A stretch of DNA of 64,000 nucleotides from UBA10348 sp002469915 (GTDB taxonomy: Bacteria > Bacteroidota > Rhodothermia > Rhodothermales > UBA10348), in contig JAQWHM010000016.1 of assembly GCA_029249345.1 (NCBI GenBank), forward strand, positions 272,857 to 336,856. Direction: 5' to 3'. The position numbers and the translations under genes were made by a program. Of the stretch, positions 1 to 8,225 are shown in pieces; position 1 is the stretch's first letter, and every line of letters starts with the position of its first letter. Under the pieces are notes generated by a model. It was not told the origin of the DNA. It saw nothing but the letters and a program-made list of their open reading frames with translations, and made no database searches.

Positions 1-570
1 GAGACGGAGCAGCGAATTTATCGGCATCGATGTGTCGAAGGCTGGAGTATGGTGGTGCCGTGGAATGGATTTGCGCTGAAAGATTTGATTGAAAAACTGA
101 AGCCTACAGCTGAAGCGAAGTATGTCGAGTTTACCACGCTATATGACGTTCGAAGAATGCCGGGACAATCCCGAGCTGTTCTGCCATGGCCTTACGTTGA
201 AGCGTTGCGCCTAGATGAAGCTATGCATCCTTTGACCATGATGGTTACTGGTGTATATGACGAGATCTTGCCTCCTCAAAATGGGGCTCCTATCCGATTA
301 ATCATTCCGTGGAAGTACGGATTCAAAGGTGGAAAATCGATTGTTAAAATTCGATTCACCAAGAAGCAGCCTAGAACTACATGGAATGAAGCTATTCCTC
401 GCGAGTATGGGTTTTATGCCAATGTGAATCCTGAGGTGGATCACCCTAGATGGAGTCAGGCCAAAGAACGGCGTCTCGGCGAAGTGTTCAAGCGCGAAAC
501 GCTCATGTTCAACGGATATGAAGAAGTTGCCTCGCTGTACTCGGACATGAACTTGCGTAAGTACTATTAA
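1..570 (+). CDS. msrP: Protein-methionine-sulfoxide reductase catalytic subunit, 5' end outside window
   Basis: Catalytic subunit of the MsrPQ system, a molybdopterin enzyme that repairs oxidised methionines in envelope proteins using electrons from MsrQ. The frame is open to base 1, so the N-terminus and its expected Tat signal lie upstream and 189 codons are visible. RCVEGWSM holds the cofactor-ligand cysteine (codon at 31-33). It is followed by the family blocks MPGQ, LRLDEAMHPLT, PPQNGAP, IPWKYGFKGG and YGFYANVNPEVDHPRWSQA. The stop TAA shares its last base with the msrQ start (TAATG), so the pair is translationally coupled. The internal ATG at 49 is not the start, because the conserved cysteine precedes it. 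Confidence 0.93.
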   Translation, partial: ETEQRIYRHRCVEGWSMVVPWNGFALKDLIEKLKPTAEAKYVEFTTLYDVRRMPGQSRAVLPWPYVEALRLDEAMHPLTMMVTGVYDEILPPQNGAPIRLIIPWKYGFKGGKSIVKIRFTKKQPRTTWNEAIPREYGFYANVNPEVDHPRWSQAKERRLGEVFKRETLMFNGYEEVASLYSDMNLRKYY

Positions 571-1187
571 TGGCGAGTCCTTCTCTTCCTCCTTCTTCTG
601 CCAAGCGCAAGCCGCCGATTCGCACGTTGAAAGTGCTTCTTTGGGTAGGAGCGCTCGCTCCGCTCGCGCTCCTCGGCTATGAACTACTTTTCAGTTTCGT
701 GGTCGACCCCGTTGAGCTTATACAGCATCGGACGGGCACGACGGCGCTCATTCTACTTTTCATAACGCTTGCTAACACACCGATCCGGAGAATCACGGGA
801 CTTAACTGGATGGTAAAGTTTAGGCGGCCTATTGGCCTCTTTGCCTTTTTATATTCGACGCTTCACGCATTCAGTTATTTCGTCTTTGATCATAGTCTGA
901 ATATCTCTGAAATATGGGAAGACGTGGTGGAGCATCCATGGGTTTTGGTAGGTTTTTTAGCCTTTCTATTGCTGATTCCACTTGCTGTTACGAGTACTGG
1001 TGGATGGATCCGGAGGATGGGTGGAAAGCGGTGGAACGTGCTGCATAAATTGGTCTATCCAATCGCTCTCTTAGGTGTTCTTCATTTCTACTGGTTGGTC
1101 AAAGTGGATGCCGTTGAACCCATCATCTATGCGTCCATTCTAGGAGCGCTACTTGTCCTTCGCTTCGTATTTCGTAAAGCGTCCTAG
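570..1187 (+). CDS. msrQ: Heme-binding membrane subunit of the methionine sulfoxide reductase system
   Basis: A 205-residue inner-membrane b-type cytochrome of the YedZ/ferric-reductase-like family that passes quinol electrons to MsrP. Hydrophobic segments lie near residues 23-45, 55-75, 88-110, 125-148 and 160-195. Candidate heme-ligand histidines are in YSTLHAFSY (about residue 94) and in NVLHKLVYP and GVLHFYWL (about 159-172). It begins on the overlapping ATG of TAATG after msrP, which fixes the start. Length and gene order match the family. No recognisable terminator follows; only an imperfect hairpin without a T-run is seen around 1223-1251. Confidence 0.9.
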   Translation: MASPSLPPSSAKRKPPIRTLKVLLWVGALAPLALLGYELLFSFVVDPVELIQHRTGTTALILLFITLANTPIRRITGLNWMVKFRRPIGLFAFLYSTLHAFSYFVFDHSLNISEIWEDVVEHPWVLVGFLAFLLLIPLAVTSTGGWIRRMGGKRWNVLHKLVYPIALLGVLHFYWLVKVDAVEPIIYASILGALLVLRFVFRKAS

Positions 1188-1299
1188 TGAGCAACACGAG
1201 CCGGTGAATAGCGTCGAGTTGTGAGGAATCCCTGCATGTGCGTAAGGGTTTCCCCGCCTCGTATGAGACCCATTCCAGCGTACTCTTCAGGTGAAAATT

Positions 1300-1318
1300 A
1301 GGCCTCTCAAGAGGGCCT
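1300..1318 (+). promoter_or_regulatory. Hairpin covering the ribosome binding site of the acyl-CoA synthetase gene
   Basis: AGGCCTCTC (1300-1308) pairs with AGAGGGCCT (1310-1318) with one bulged base. The right arm contains AGAGGG (1310-1315), the only Shine-Dalgarno-like element, six bases before the ATG at 1322. Folding would hide the ribosome binding site. Whether this has a regulatory effect is inference. Confidence 0.4.
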
Positions 1319-1321
1319 GAA

Positions 1322-3058
1322 ATGAACCCACTCAAGACGAGGCGCATCGTGAAAAGTTACTGGCATCGAGGCGGAAAAACACCCCTGTTGGGCGTCACTA
1401 TTCCCGAACATCTGAATTCGATTATCCAACAACACGGTGGCCGCGAAGCCCTCGTTTCTATTCATCAGAATGATCGTCTGACCTATTCCGAGCTTGCCCA
1501 GAAAACGGACGACCTCGCCAAAGGACTTCTTGCTATCGGATTCCATAAAGGCTCCCGCGTCGGTATATGGTCAACCAACCATACAGAATGGATTTTAATG
1601 CAACTTGCGACTGCGCGAATCGGCGTCGTCCTAGTCAATATTAACCCGGCTTATAAGCCTCGTGAGCTGGCTTACGCCATTGAGCAGTCTGAACTGGATG
1701 GTCTATTTCTCATTCCGAAGTTTAAAACGAGTGAGTACGTCAAGATGACTTCGGATCTGATCCCTGAACTAGCGCATACCGCGCCGGGCGCTCTTTCGAG
1801 TGCTGCGTTTTCCAACTTGCGTAGAGTTGTGGTCTTTGACCCGCGAGATGCCGAAAACACTGAAAGACCCTTGCCAGGATACACATTGTGGAATGAGGTG
1901 ATGGATGCAGGTCGCTCCGTCACAGATGCCGAGCTAGATGCGGTGACCGATACGCTTGAGGTCGATGATCCCATCAATATTCAGTACACATCTGGCACTA
2001 CGGGATTTCCAAAAGGAGTCGTTCTCACCCATCATAACTTGCTCAATAACGCCTTGGCTGCCGCCAAGGCCATGAAGTTTACCCGGTGGGATAAGTTGGC
2101 TGTACCTATTCCGTTTTACCACTGCTTTGGAATGGTCGTCTCCAATCTGATGTGTTTTTCAGTTGGAGCTACGGTCGTCATCCCTGGGGAGTATTTCCGC
2201 CCTGAGGAAGTGCTATTCGCAATTGAGTCTGAAAAATGCACCGCCGTTCATGGCGTACCCACGATGTTTGTGGCAGAGCTGGAGCACAAGGATTTCCACA
2301 ATTTCGACCTCAACAGCCTGCGAACAGGAATAATGGCGGGCGCGCCCTGTCCTCCTGTCCTTTTGGAGCGGGTAATGAATGAGATGCACGATCGGGAGAT
2401 TCTGATCGGATACGGGCAAACAGAATCGTCTCCACTGGCTCATCTGACTAAAAAAGACGATACGTTTGATCGGCGCGTGAATTCTATCGGTACCAACGTC
2501 CCGCATACCGAAGTCAAGATTGTAGATCCAGGTTTGGGTGTGACGATGCCTTTTGGAGAGGTAGGAGAGATCTGCTTCCGAGGCTATCACGTAATGAAAG
2601 GCTACTACAACAACGAAGAAGCCACTAGGCAGGCGATCGACGAAAGCGGCTGGTTGCACTCCGGTGATTTGGGCACGATGGATTCGGACGGATATGTCAA
2701 AATTACGGGTCGATTAAAAGACATGGTCATTCGGGGCGGCGAGAATATTTATCCCCGCGAACTGGAAGATTTTTTGTTTACTCATCCGAAAATAGCCGAA
2801 GTAGCCGTATTCGGGATTCCAGATGAACGACTGGGCGAAGACGTAATGGCTTGGGTCGTCCCCCACGATGGAGACCATATTAGCGTAGAAGAAATCAAGG
2901 ACTTTTGTAAAGGGCATCTAGCCCATTTCAAAATTCCGAGACACATCTGGTTTGTCGATAGAGAGGACTATCCGATGACGGTCACGGGTAAGATCCAGAA
3001 GTTTAAAATGCGAGATATTGCGGTGGCTAAAATGAACGAGGAGCCTGTGCTGATCTAA
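1322..3058 (+). CDS. AMP-binding acyl-CoA synthetase (FadD/ACSF2-like)
   Basis: A 578-residue ANL-superfamily enzyme that adenylates a carboxylic acid, most likely a medium- or long-chain fatty acid, and transfers it to CoA. The phosphate-binding motif YTSGTTGFPKG is at residues 222-232, with GYGQTESSP near 365, GWLHSGDLG near 435 and GRLKDMVIRGGENIYPRELE near 458. The C-terminal catalytic lysine is in TVTGKIQKFKMRD. The N-terminal block SYWHRGGKTPLLGVTI resembles the ACSF2-like branch. The start is supported by AGAGGG six bases upstream. The stop lies one base from the convergent stop of the next gene. Chain-length specificity cannot be read from sequence alone. Confidence 0.88.
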   Translation: MNPLKTRRIVKSYWHRGGKTPLLGVTIPEHLNSIIQQHGGREALVSIHQNDRLTYSELAQKTDDLAKGLLAIGFHKGSRVGIWSTNHTEWILMQLATARIGVVLVNINPAYKPRELAYAIEQSELDGLFLIPKFKTSEYVKMTSDLIPELAHTAPGALSSAAFSNLRRVVVFDPRDAENTERPLPGYTLWNEVMDAGRSVTDAELDAVTDTLEVDDPINIQYTSGTTGFPKGVVLTHHNLLNNALAAAKAMKFTRWDKLAVPIPFYHCFGMVVSNLMCFSVGATVVIPGEYFRPEEVLFAIESEKCTAVHGVPTMFVAELEHKDFHNFDLNSLRTGIMAGAPCPPVLLERVMNEMHDREILIGYGQTESSPLAHLTKKDDTFDRRVNSIGTNVPHTEVKIVDPGLGVTMPFGEVGEICFRGYHVMKGYYNNEEATRQAIDESGWLHSGDLGTMDSDGYVKITGRLKDMVIRGGENIYPRELEDFLFTHPKIAEVAVFGIPDERLGEDVMAWVVPHDGDHISVEEIKDFCKGHLAHFKIPRHIWFVDREDYPMTVTGKIQKFKMRDIAVAKMNEEPVLI

Positions 3059-3059
3059 A

Positions 3060-4430
3060 TCAGATCTTGAAATAGATTTTGTTTTTATCCAGTAACCAGG
3101 CGATTGTCGCCCATAGGGTTACGAAGGAGATACCGAAAATGAATGAGGCCATCTCAGGCGTACCTGGCATGGCTTCATAGATCATCGTTTTGAGCGTGGT
3201 ACCGTCCGCCATTCTGATGCGGATCATGGCTGTAGCCATCATTCCAGAGGCTACAAAGGAGAAAATTGCATTTCGTCCGTACGCGAGCAGGGGGTAGGTC
3301 CACTTTTTCCAGCCTCTCATATCGATCGCATGATAGAGAACGCCCAGGGTAGCTAGTGCCATTCCAGCTGTAAAAATGGTGTAGGAGCTTGTCCAGATTC
3401 TCTTATTGATGGGCATCCAGATACTGAACAAGAGGCCTAGGATCATGAGCCAGCCAGCCGCTACAAAAAGGCCATTTAGTTTCTCTGAGGGATTTCGGTC
3501 TTCTCGCGTTAACCACTGTCCGGTTAACATGCCAAGAAGCACTGAGCAGGTTGCAGAAATGGTACTGATGATTCCTTCTGGATCGAACGACCAAATCAGC
3601 TGGCCGCTTGCATCCTGTAGCTGTCGAACAGACCACGTATGGGAACCCAAGATGTGATAGTCGAGGAAAAAGGCCCAATTGGAGAATAATTCGCCGACGG
3701 GTGTATCTCCGGTAGGAAATCCGCGACTCAAGTCTGGCATTCCAAACCCTGGGATGGGTACGAACATCATCCAAAGGGCATAACCGCCCAGAAGTCCTAT
3801 GGTCCACTTGATGAGCGCATTGCGATCTGGTGTCAGGAAGTAAATGCTGGATGCAAGCAGGTAGCACCATGCGATTCGAACGAGCACGCCTGGTATTCTG
3901 ATATGAGTGATACCCGACCACACCGTGTCCTCAAAGCCTAGAAGTACGCTTCCAACTGCAAAAAGACTAGCCCCTCCAATAAAGATCCATTTCCAGATTC
4001 GAGTCCTTTCTGTGCCCGCGAGAAGGACTACGGCGCCCAGTATCAGCCCGGTGAAGCCCACCCGCAGTACAATGGCTGCCACATCGTTCAGTCCGCCTCC
4101 GGTCCAGAACATGCGCCACCACACGGAGCCCCACCATCCCAAAAGCATTAGGGCTGCGGATCTACGCACCACGTGTGTAAACAGCGCACGTTTGGAGTCA
4201 CCTCTTGCCAAGCGCCTCGGAAAGGAGAACATCATGGAGACGCCCACCATAAAAAGGAAAAAGGGAAAGACTAGATCAGTGAATGTCCATCCGTTCCACG
4301 CCGCATGCTCCAACGGCCAATAAATGTGGCTCCAGGAGCCGGGATTGTTGACAAGCAACATGCCGGCGATGGTTAGTCCGCGCAAGGCGTCAAGTGATTC
4401 TAGTCGGGTAGATGTATGAAGGGTAGTCAA
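3060..4430 (-). CDS. NagX/HGSNAT-like acyltransferase-family membrane protein
   Basis: A 456-residue polytopic membrane protein related to heparan-alpha-glucosaminide N-acetyltransferase and bacterial NagX (DUF5009-type). It begins RLESLDALRGLTIAGMLLVN, followed by FTDLVFPFFLFMVGVSM, the usual first two conserved blocks, and has about ten further hydrophobic segments. Family members transfer an acetyl group across the membrane to amino sugars; the substrate here is unknown. PLLAYGRNAIFSFVASG near residue 385 is another family block. The C-terminus ends KNKIYFKI. It stands alone on the minus strand. A sulfatase lies 0.6 kb away, so a role in sulfated or amino-sugar polysaccharide use is possible but only inferred. 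Confidence 0.82.
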   Translation of the reverse strand: MTTLHTSTRLESLDALRGLTIAGMLLVNNPGSWSHIYWPLEHAAWNGWTFTDLVFPFFLFMVGVSMMFSFPRRLARGDSKRALFTHVVRRSAALMLLGWWGSVWWRMFWTGGGLNDVAAIVLRVGFTGLILGAVVLLAGTERTRIWKWIFIGGASLFAVGSVLLGFEDTVWSGITHIRIPGVLVRIAWCYLLASSIYFLTPDRNALIKWTIGLLGGYALWMMFVPIPGFGMPDLSRGFPTGDTPVGELFSNWAFFLDYHILGSHTWSVRQLQDASGQLIWSFDPEGIISTISATCSVLLGMLTGQWLTREDRNPSEKLNGLFVAAGWLMILGLLFSIWMPINKRIWTSSYTIFTAGMALATLGVLYHAIDMRGWKKWTYPLLAYGRNAIFSFVASGMMATAMIRIRMADGTTLKTMIYEAMPGTPEMASFIFGISFVTLWATIAWLLDKNKIYFKI

Positions 4431-4593
4431 GGGCGTGGGGTAAGATTGTACCCAGAATCTGAATTCGTACAGTGATAATCAACTGCTAGTAACCACAATC
4501 CTTTACTTGAATACTCAAAACTTCATCATTCAAGCGGTATGATACCCGCCAAGTCTTCTTATTTTCCAATCGAATCCACTTAATAAGGACATC

Positions 4594-4770
4594 ATGGCTT
4601 TTCAGAATAAAAGTATTATCGGCTGGGCTTTTGTAATGGTTGCAACCCCCGCGCTTCCACTGACTGCTTCTTTGGTTGCAGAACCGAGTACTGTTCTCGT
4701 AGTCGGGATTTTGGTTGCTATCGCGATTGTAGCTGGGTTTATCGGAAATATGTTCAAAGACGAAGACTGA
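4594..4770 (+). CDS. 58-residue membrane microprotein, function unknown
   Basis: A short ORF, ATG at 4594 and TGA ending at 4770. AAGGA (4584-4588) lies five bases upstream, a better ribosome binding site than most in this window, and a strong hairpin terminator follows at 4796-4838. The protein has two hydrophobic stretches (about residues 8-28 and 33-51) separated by a short polar turn containing EPS, and ends in the charged tail FKDED. It looks like a small two-helix inner-membrane protein. No family was recognised. The self-contained unit of ribosome binding site, ORF and terminator is the main evidence that it is real. Confidence 0.6.
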   Translation: MAFQNKSIIGWAFVMVATPALPLTASLVAEPSTVLVVGILVAIAIVAGFIGNMFKDED

Positions 4771-4795
4771 TTTAATCAGTATCTCATTGTTTTGG

Positions 4796-4838
4796 AAGCC
4801 TTAATACATCGCCTTAATGGGGTTATGTATTGAGGCTT
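4796..4838 (+). terminator. Rho-independent terminator after the microprotein gene
   Basis: AAGCCTTAATACAT (4796-4809) pairs with ATGTATTGAGGCTT (4825-4838) over 14 positions with one G-T pair. The loop is 15 bases, and a T-rich stretch follows (TTCGTTCGTTT). It separates the microprotein gene from the sulfatase. Confidence 0.7.
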
Positions 4839-4989
4839 TCGTTCGTTTATGCTTTTGGCTCTGGATCTGGCTTTGTTTGTTTTTGTGCTTCGCCCACGCC
4901 TACTGTCGTACACCTGGCATCAGCATTTGGAGGGCGATCCGCCTATCTTCGGCAATAGGTTTGCCTGAAGTCCAAAGCAAAGAGGCCTC

Positions 4990-6459
4990 ATTATCAAAGC
5001 ATCTTGTCCTTCTTTTAACCTGCTTCTCGCGCTGTTTCTAGCAGTTTTTATGGCAGGATGTTCGTCCGAATCGATTCCGGAACGGCCCAATATTCTATTT
5101 CTCTTTTCGGACGATCAGCGCGCCGATGCAATCGGCGCGTACGGAAACGATTTCGTTAAAACACCCGAATTAGACAAGTTGTCTGAAAGTGGATTTAACT
5201 TTCGAGAGGCTCATATCATGGGCTCTATTCATGGAGCCGTCTGCATGCCCAGCCGCGCAATGCTAATGAGCGGACGCAGTCTCTATCACGTGTATGACCA
5301 ACTAGATTCGGTAGCCACGTTTCCTGAGCGAATGGCTGACGATGGGTACATCACGTTTGGAACCGGCAAGTGGCATCAAAGTCGTGAGTCCTTTGCTCGC
5401 AGCTTTACACAGGGTCGAAACATCCTTTTCAGCGGGATGGCTAATCATTTTGCTTTGGACATCCAACAGATGAACTCAGAGGGTGAGTTCTCTGAGAAAG
5501 AAAATCGAGGGTTTTCTACGGATTTATTCGCCGATGCCGCCATCGACTTCATTGAAGATTATGCCCAAGCAGATACCTCGGCTCCTTTTCTAGCTTATGT
5601 CTCGTTTTCTGTGCCTCACGACCCTCGCACGCCCAAACCCGAATTCATGCGTGAGGAGGAGAACTATGCTCCATTACCGGACAATTTCCTCCCAGTCCAT
5701 CCCTTCCACAATGGATGGATGACCGGGCGTGACGAAAAGCTAGCAGGATGGCCGCGCGAGCCTGAAGTAATTCGGAGTCAGCTAACCGAGTACTATGGGC
5801 TAATCGATCATATGGACACGCGCATTGGAGACATCCTAGGTGCGCTGGACGTGAATGGGTTGCGCGATGACACTATCATTATTTTCTCTTCTGACAATGG
5901 GCTGGCCATGGGAAGTCATGGATTGCTCGGCAAGCAGAGCCTCTATGAACACAGTAATCGCGTACCCTTGATCATCTCAGGTCCAGGCATACCAAGGGGA
6001 GAGACAGATGCTTTTGTTATGCTATACGATCTGCTGCCCACCTTAGCAGAGTTCACGGGTTTTGAGGTCCCCGATGGCGTAGATGGTGAAAGTTTGATTG
6101 GACTGCTACAGGGCCAGCAAGAATCCATTCGCAATGAGATCTACACCACCTACGAAGATCTCCACCGAAGTGTGAGAGACGAACGCTGGAAACTGATCCG
6201 CTACCCAAGGTTAGATCGTGAGCAATTGTTTGACCTCCAGAGTGACCCACTTGAAATGAACGATCTTTCAGGAGACCCCACGTTTTCAAGTCATGCCGAC
6301 CGTCTCCGTGCTCGCATGGAGGTTTACCATGTTGAATTCGATGACCCGCACCCGCTTTACGTAGACTCGCTGGATTCAGAGGTGTTTGATTACAGCAACA
6401 TAGTGCGAAGTCCCGATCGGTGGCAGCCACAGTGGGTAATCGACACGTATTTCGACTGA
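4990..6459 (+). CDS. Lipoprotein sulfatase, type I, with probable ATT start
   Basis: A formylglycine-dependent sulfatase of the alkaline-phosphatase superfamily. The first standard ATG (5050) gives 469 residues starting MAGCSS, which is only the end of a lipobox. The frame stays open back to 4969, and from 4990 it encodes a full lipoprotein signal (IIKASCPSFNLLLALFLAVF then MAGC). No ATG, GTG or TTG occurs in that stretch. AAAGAGG (4979-4985) precedes ATT (4990) and ATC (4993), so a rare ATT start is chosen; a frameshift or sequencing error is the alternative. From ATT, the formylglycine motif CMPSR is near residue 85, the metal-binding FSDDQ near 39-43, GKWHQ near 126-130 and SSDNG near 300. 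The substrate is probably a sulfated glycan. It converges on the carotenoid operon, with stops five bases apart. Confidence 0.85.
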   Translation: MIKASCPSFNLLLALFLAVFMAGCSSESIPERPNILFLFSDDQRADAIGAYGNDFVKTPELDKLSESGFNFREAHIMGSIHGAVCMPSRAMLMSGRSLYHVYDQLDSVATFPERMADDGYITFGTGKWHQSRESFARSFTQGRNILFSGMANHFALDIQQMNSEGEFSEKENRGFSTDLFADAAIDFIEDYAQADTSAPFLAYVSFSVPHDPRTPKPEFMREEENYAPLPDNFLPVHPFHNGWMTGRDEKLAGWPREPEVIRSQLTEYYGLIDHMDTRIGDILGALDVNGLRDDTIIIFSSDNGLAMGSHGLLGKQSLYEHSNRVPLIISGPGIPRGETDAFVMLYDLLPTLAEFTGFEVPDGVDGESLIGLLQGQQESIRNEIYTTYEDLHRSVRDERWKLIRYPRLDREQLFDLQSDPLEMNDLSGDPTFSSHADRLRARMEVYHVEFDDPHPLYVDSLDSEVFDYSNIVRSPDRWQPQWVIDTYFD

Positions 6460-6464
6460 CACCG

Positions 6465-7196
6465 CTAGCTCTGGCTCAGCGCCCTGGTTTTGGATCTGAA
6501 GCCTTCAAAGAGGGTGATATTCAGTCCAATGAGGAGGAAGGCATAGTAAAAATCGTCCAGAGGGATCGAGAAAAGTCGTATTCCTAGATTTTCTGTGTTG
6601 TTGTACCACACAATGGAATCCGCTATGGATGCGGGGTCTGAATTCAATAGTGGATACGTCCAGAATTGAATTCCCGTCAATATGCCATTGGTAAGCACAA
6701 AGGGAATGATCAGAATGAGGAGGCTTTTGAAAAAGGCGGGTAACCAAGTTGGGCCTTGGACCATGAGCCAAAGAATGAATAGGATCGCTCCAATGCCCGT
6801 TACTAGCGTGTACATTCCATCCCCGTTCAATAAGACGGTAGCACTAACCAGGATGAGTAGTATCCAAAGGATGGCCTTGTGGAAAGGACCGCTCTGAGCC
6901 CCATTGCGCGACAATACGAAATACGTAAATACGCACGAGTAGGGAATGCAGATGAAAAACAGCCACTCTTCGATGGGAAGCCCCCAGAGCGCCGGTCCTA
7001 GCAAATAGTCCGGGTTAAACCCCCAAAACCCACTATCTGTGAACCAAACATCCCACGCAATAAACGGGATGAGCACAAGAATACAAGCCGGCCAAAACGC
7101 GCCCCATGACTTGGCAAATGACCATTTGGGATGCCAAGAGAATAAAAGAGGTACGGAGATGACTCCCAGATTGATAAGCAGGTATGCTGCGCTCAT
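6465..7196 (-). CDS. crtYcd: Fused lycopene beta-cyclase (CrtYc-CrtYd type)
   Basis: A 243-residue membrane cyclase that turns lycopene into beta-carotene. It is the fused form of the two-subunit CrtYc/CrtYd enzyme. Two homologous halves are visible: the first has GLPIEEWLFFICIPYS (P74, E76, E77) and the second IPLDDFYYAFLLIGLN (P212, D214, D215). These are the paired acidic motifs of the family, set in about seven hydrophobic segments. The start overlaps the crtZ stop by four bases (ATGA). It is the last gene of the carotenoid operon. This cyclase type is common in Bacteroidota, archaea and actinobacteria. Confidence 0.9.
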   Translation of the reverse strand: MSAAYLLINLGVISVPLLFSWHPKWSFAKSWGAFWPACILVLIPFIAWDVWFTDSGFWGFNPDYLLGPALWGLPIEEWLFFICIPYSCVFTYFVLSRNGAQSGPFHKAILWILLILVSATVLLNGDGMYTLVTGIGAILFILWLMVQGPTWLPAFFKSLLILIIPFVLTNGILTGIQFWTYPLLNSDPASIADSIVWYNNTENLGIRLFSIPLDDFYYAFLLIGLNITLFEGFRSKTRALSQS

Positions 7197-7669
7197 TGGG
7201 TCTTCTGAGCAGGCTTCTTTTTATCCTGCGTCATCCAAACATGAAAAGGAGGCCACAACATGCCAAAGCACTCACCGTCTTCTGGCCCTAGGTGCTTGTG
7301 ATGCAGGAGATGTGCCTTACGGATTGTTTTAAGGTATCTGTTGTCTGTGCGTCGCAATAGCTTGAACCGCTGGTGGATAAAGACATCATGCACCACTAAG
7401 TAACAGATTCCGTAAAGCAGAATGCCGAGTCCAATCCAGATACGGAAATCGCCATTCAACGTCCCCGTAATAAAGAAATAGGCAGAAGGGATGGCAAAAA
7501 TCAGGAAAAAGGCATCGTTTTTTTCGAAAAAGTGATCGTCCCTGACGTGGTGGTCCTCGTGAAACCACCACATGAAACCATGCATTACGTATTTGTGGGC
7601 GGCCCAGGCAACGCCTTCCATAACTATAAACGTACCCACAACGATCAGGAAATTGACAAAGATGTCCAT
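7193..7669 (-). CDS. crtZ: Beta-carotene 3-hydroxylase
   Basis: A 158-residue di-iron membrane hydroxylase that adds hydroxyls to the beta-ionone rings of beta-carotene, giving zeaxanthin. The histidine clusters of the fatty-acid-hydroxylase-like family are present: HKYVMH (25-30), HEDHH (37-41), then VVHDVFIHQRF and AHLLHHKHLG near residues 103-132. Four hydrophobic segments surround them. It starts one base after the idi stop and overlaps crtYcd by four bases. No ketolase gene (crtW) is next to it, so zeaxanthin rather than astaxanthin is the expected product of this operon. Confidence 0.92.
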   Translation of the reverse strand: MDIFVNFLIVVGTFIVMEGVAWAAHKYVMHGFMWWFHEDHHVRDDHFFEKNDAFFLIFAIPSAYFFITGTLNGDFRIWIGLGILLYGICYLVVHDVFIHQRFKLLRRTDNRYLKTIRKAHLLHHKHLGPEDGECFGMLWPPFHVWMTQDKKKPAQKTQ

Positions 7670-7670
7670 G

Positions 7671-8213
7671 CTATGCTAAAGGGTCTTTCTGTGAAATGTG
7701 TGTCGCAACTTGTTCAAAGCAGAGTTTGAACCAAACGGTGAACTGGCCCGGATTGTTTTTGATTTCTGTTCGAATATCGTTAATCGAAGCATAGCGCCAA
7801 GAGGCTACCTCCGAGGCAACCGGATTGGGGATGCAATCCGATTGACCAATTAATACATGATCCAATTCATGTTCTGTAAGATCATTCTCCAAAGGTGCCC
7901 GGTAAATAAAATCGAATGCTTTTTCAACGTCACATTCAAATCCCATTTCCTCTTGCATTCTTCTCTTGGCCGCCGATGGCAAGGATTCTCCTACTCTCGG
8001 ATGACTACAGCATGCATTCGACCATAATCCCATGCTATGGTACTTGGAAAATGCACGCTGCTGAAGGAGCATTTGGCCTTCTGAATTAAATACAAACGCA
8101 GAAAATGCGCGATGCAGCAGACCCAACTGGTGAGCCTCCAGCTTTTCCATCACTCCAACATCGTTGTCAGATTCGTCCACAAGGACTACGTTATCTATTG
8201 ATTCTACAATCAT
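7671..8213 (-). CDS. idi: Isopentenyl-diphosphate delta-isomerase, type I
   Basis: A 180-residue Nudix-fold enzyme interconverting isopentenyl and dimethylallyl diphosphate, supplying precursors for the carotenoid genes around it. WSNACCSHPR (65-73) carries the catalytic cysteine. EEMGFECD is the Nudix-like helix, LLHRAFS holds a metal-ligand histidine, and TEHELDHVLIG (113-123) has the acidic catalytic pair. Length is normal for the family. It lies 12 bases after crtB and one base before crtZ. Since the organism makes both isomers through IspH (gene at 18975), this enzyme probably balances the pool for pigment synthesis. Confidence 0.93.
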   Translation of the reverse strand: MIVESIDNVVLVDESDNDVGVMEKLEAHQLGLLHRAFSAFVFNSEGQMLLQQRAFSKYHSMGLWSNACCSHPRVGESLPSAAKRRMQEEMGFECDVEKAFDFIYRAPLENDLTEHELDHVLIGQSDCIPNPVASEVASWRYASINDIRTEIKNNPGQFTVWFKLCFEQVATHISQKDPLA

Positions 8214-8225
8214 AAAACAAGGTTC

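Noticed and set aside
4817..5041. 74-codon ORF on the plus strand before the sulfatase
   Set aside because: It overlaps the terminator hairpin and the sulfatase signal region in another frame; the translation has no coherent hydrophobic or domain pattern.
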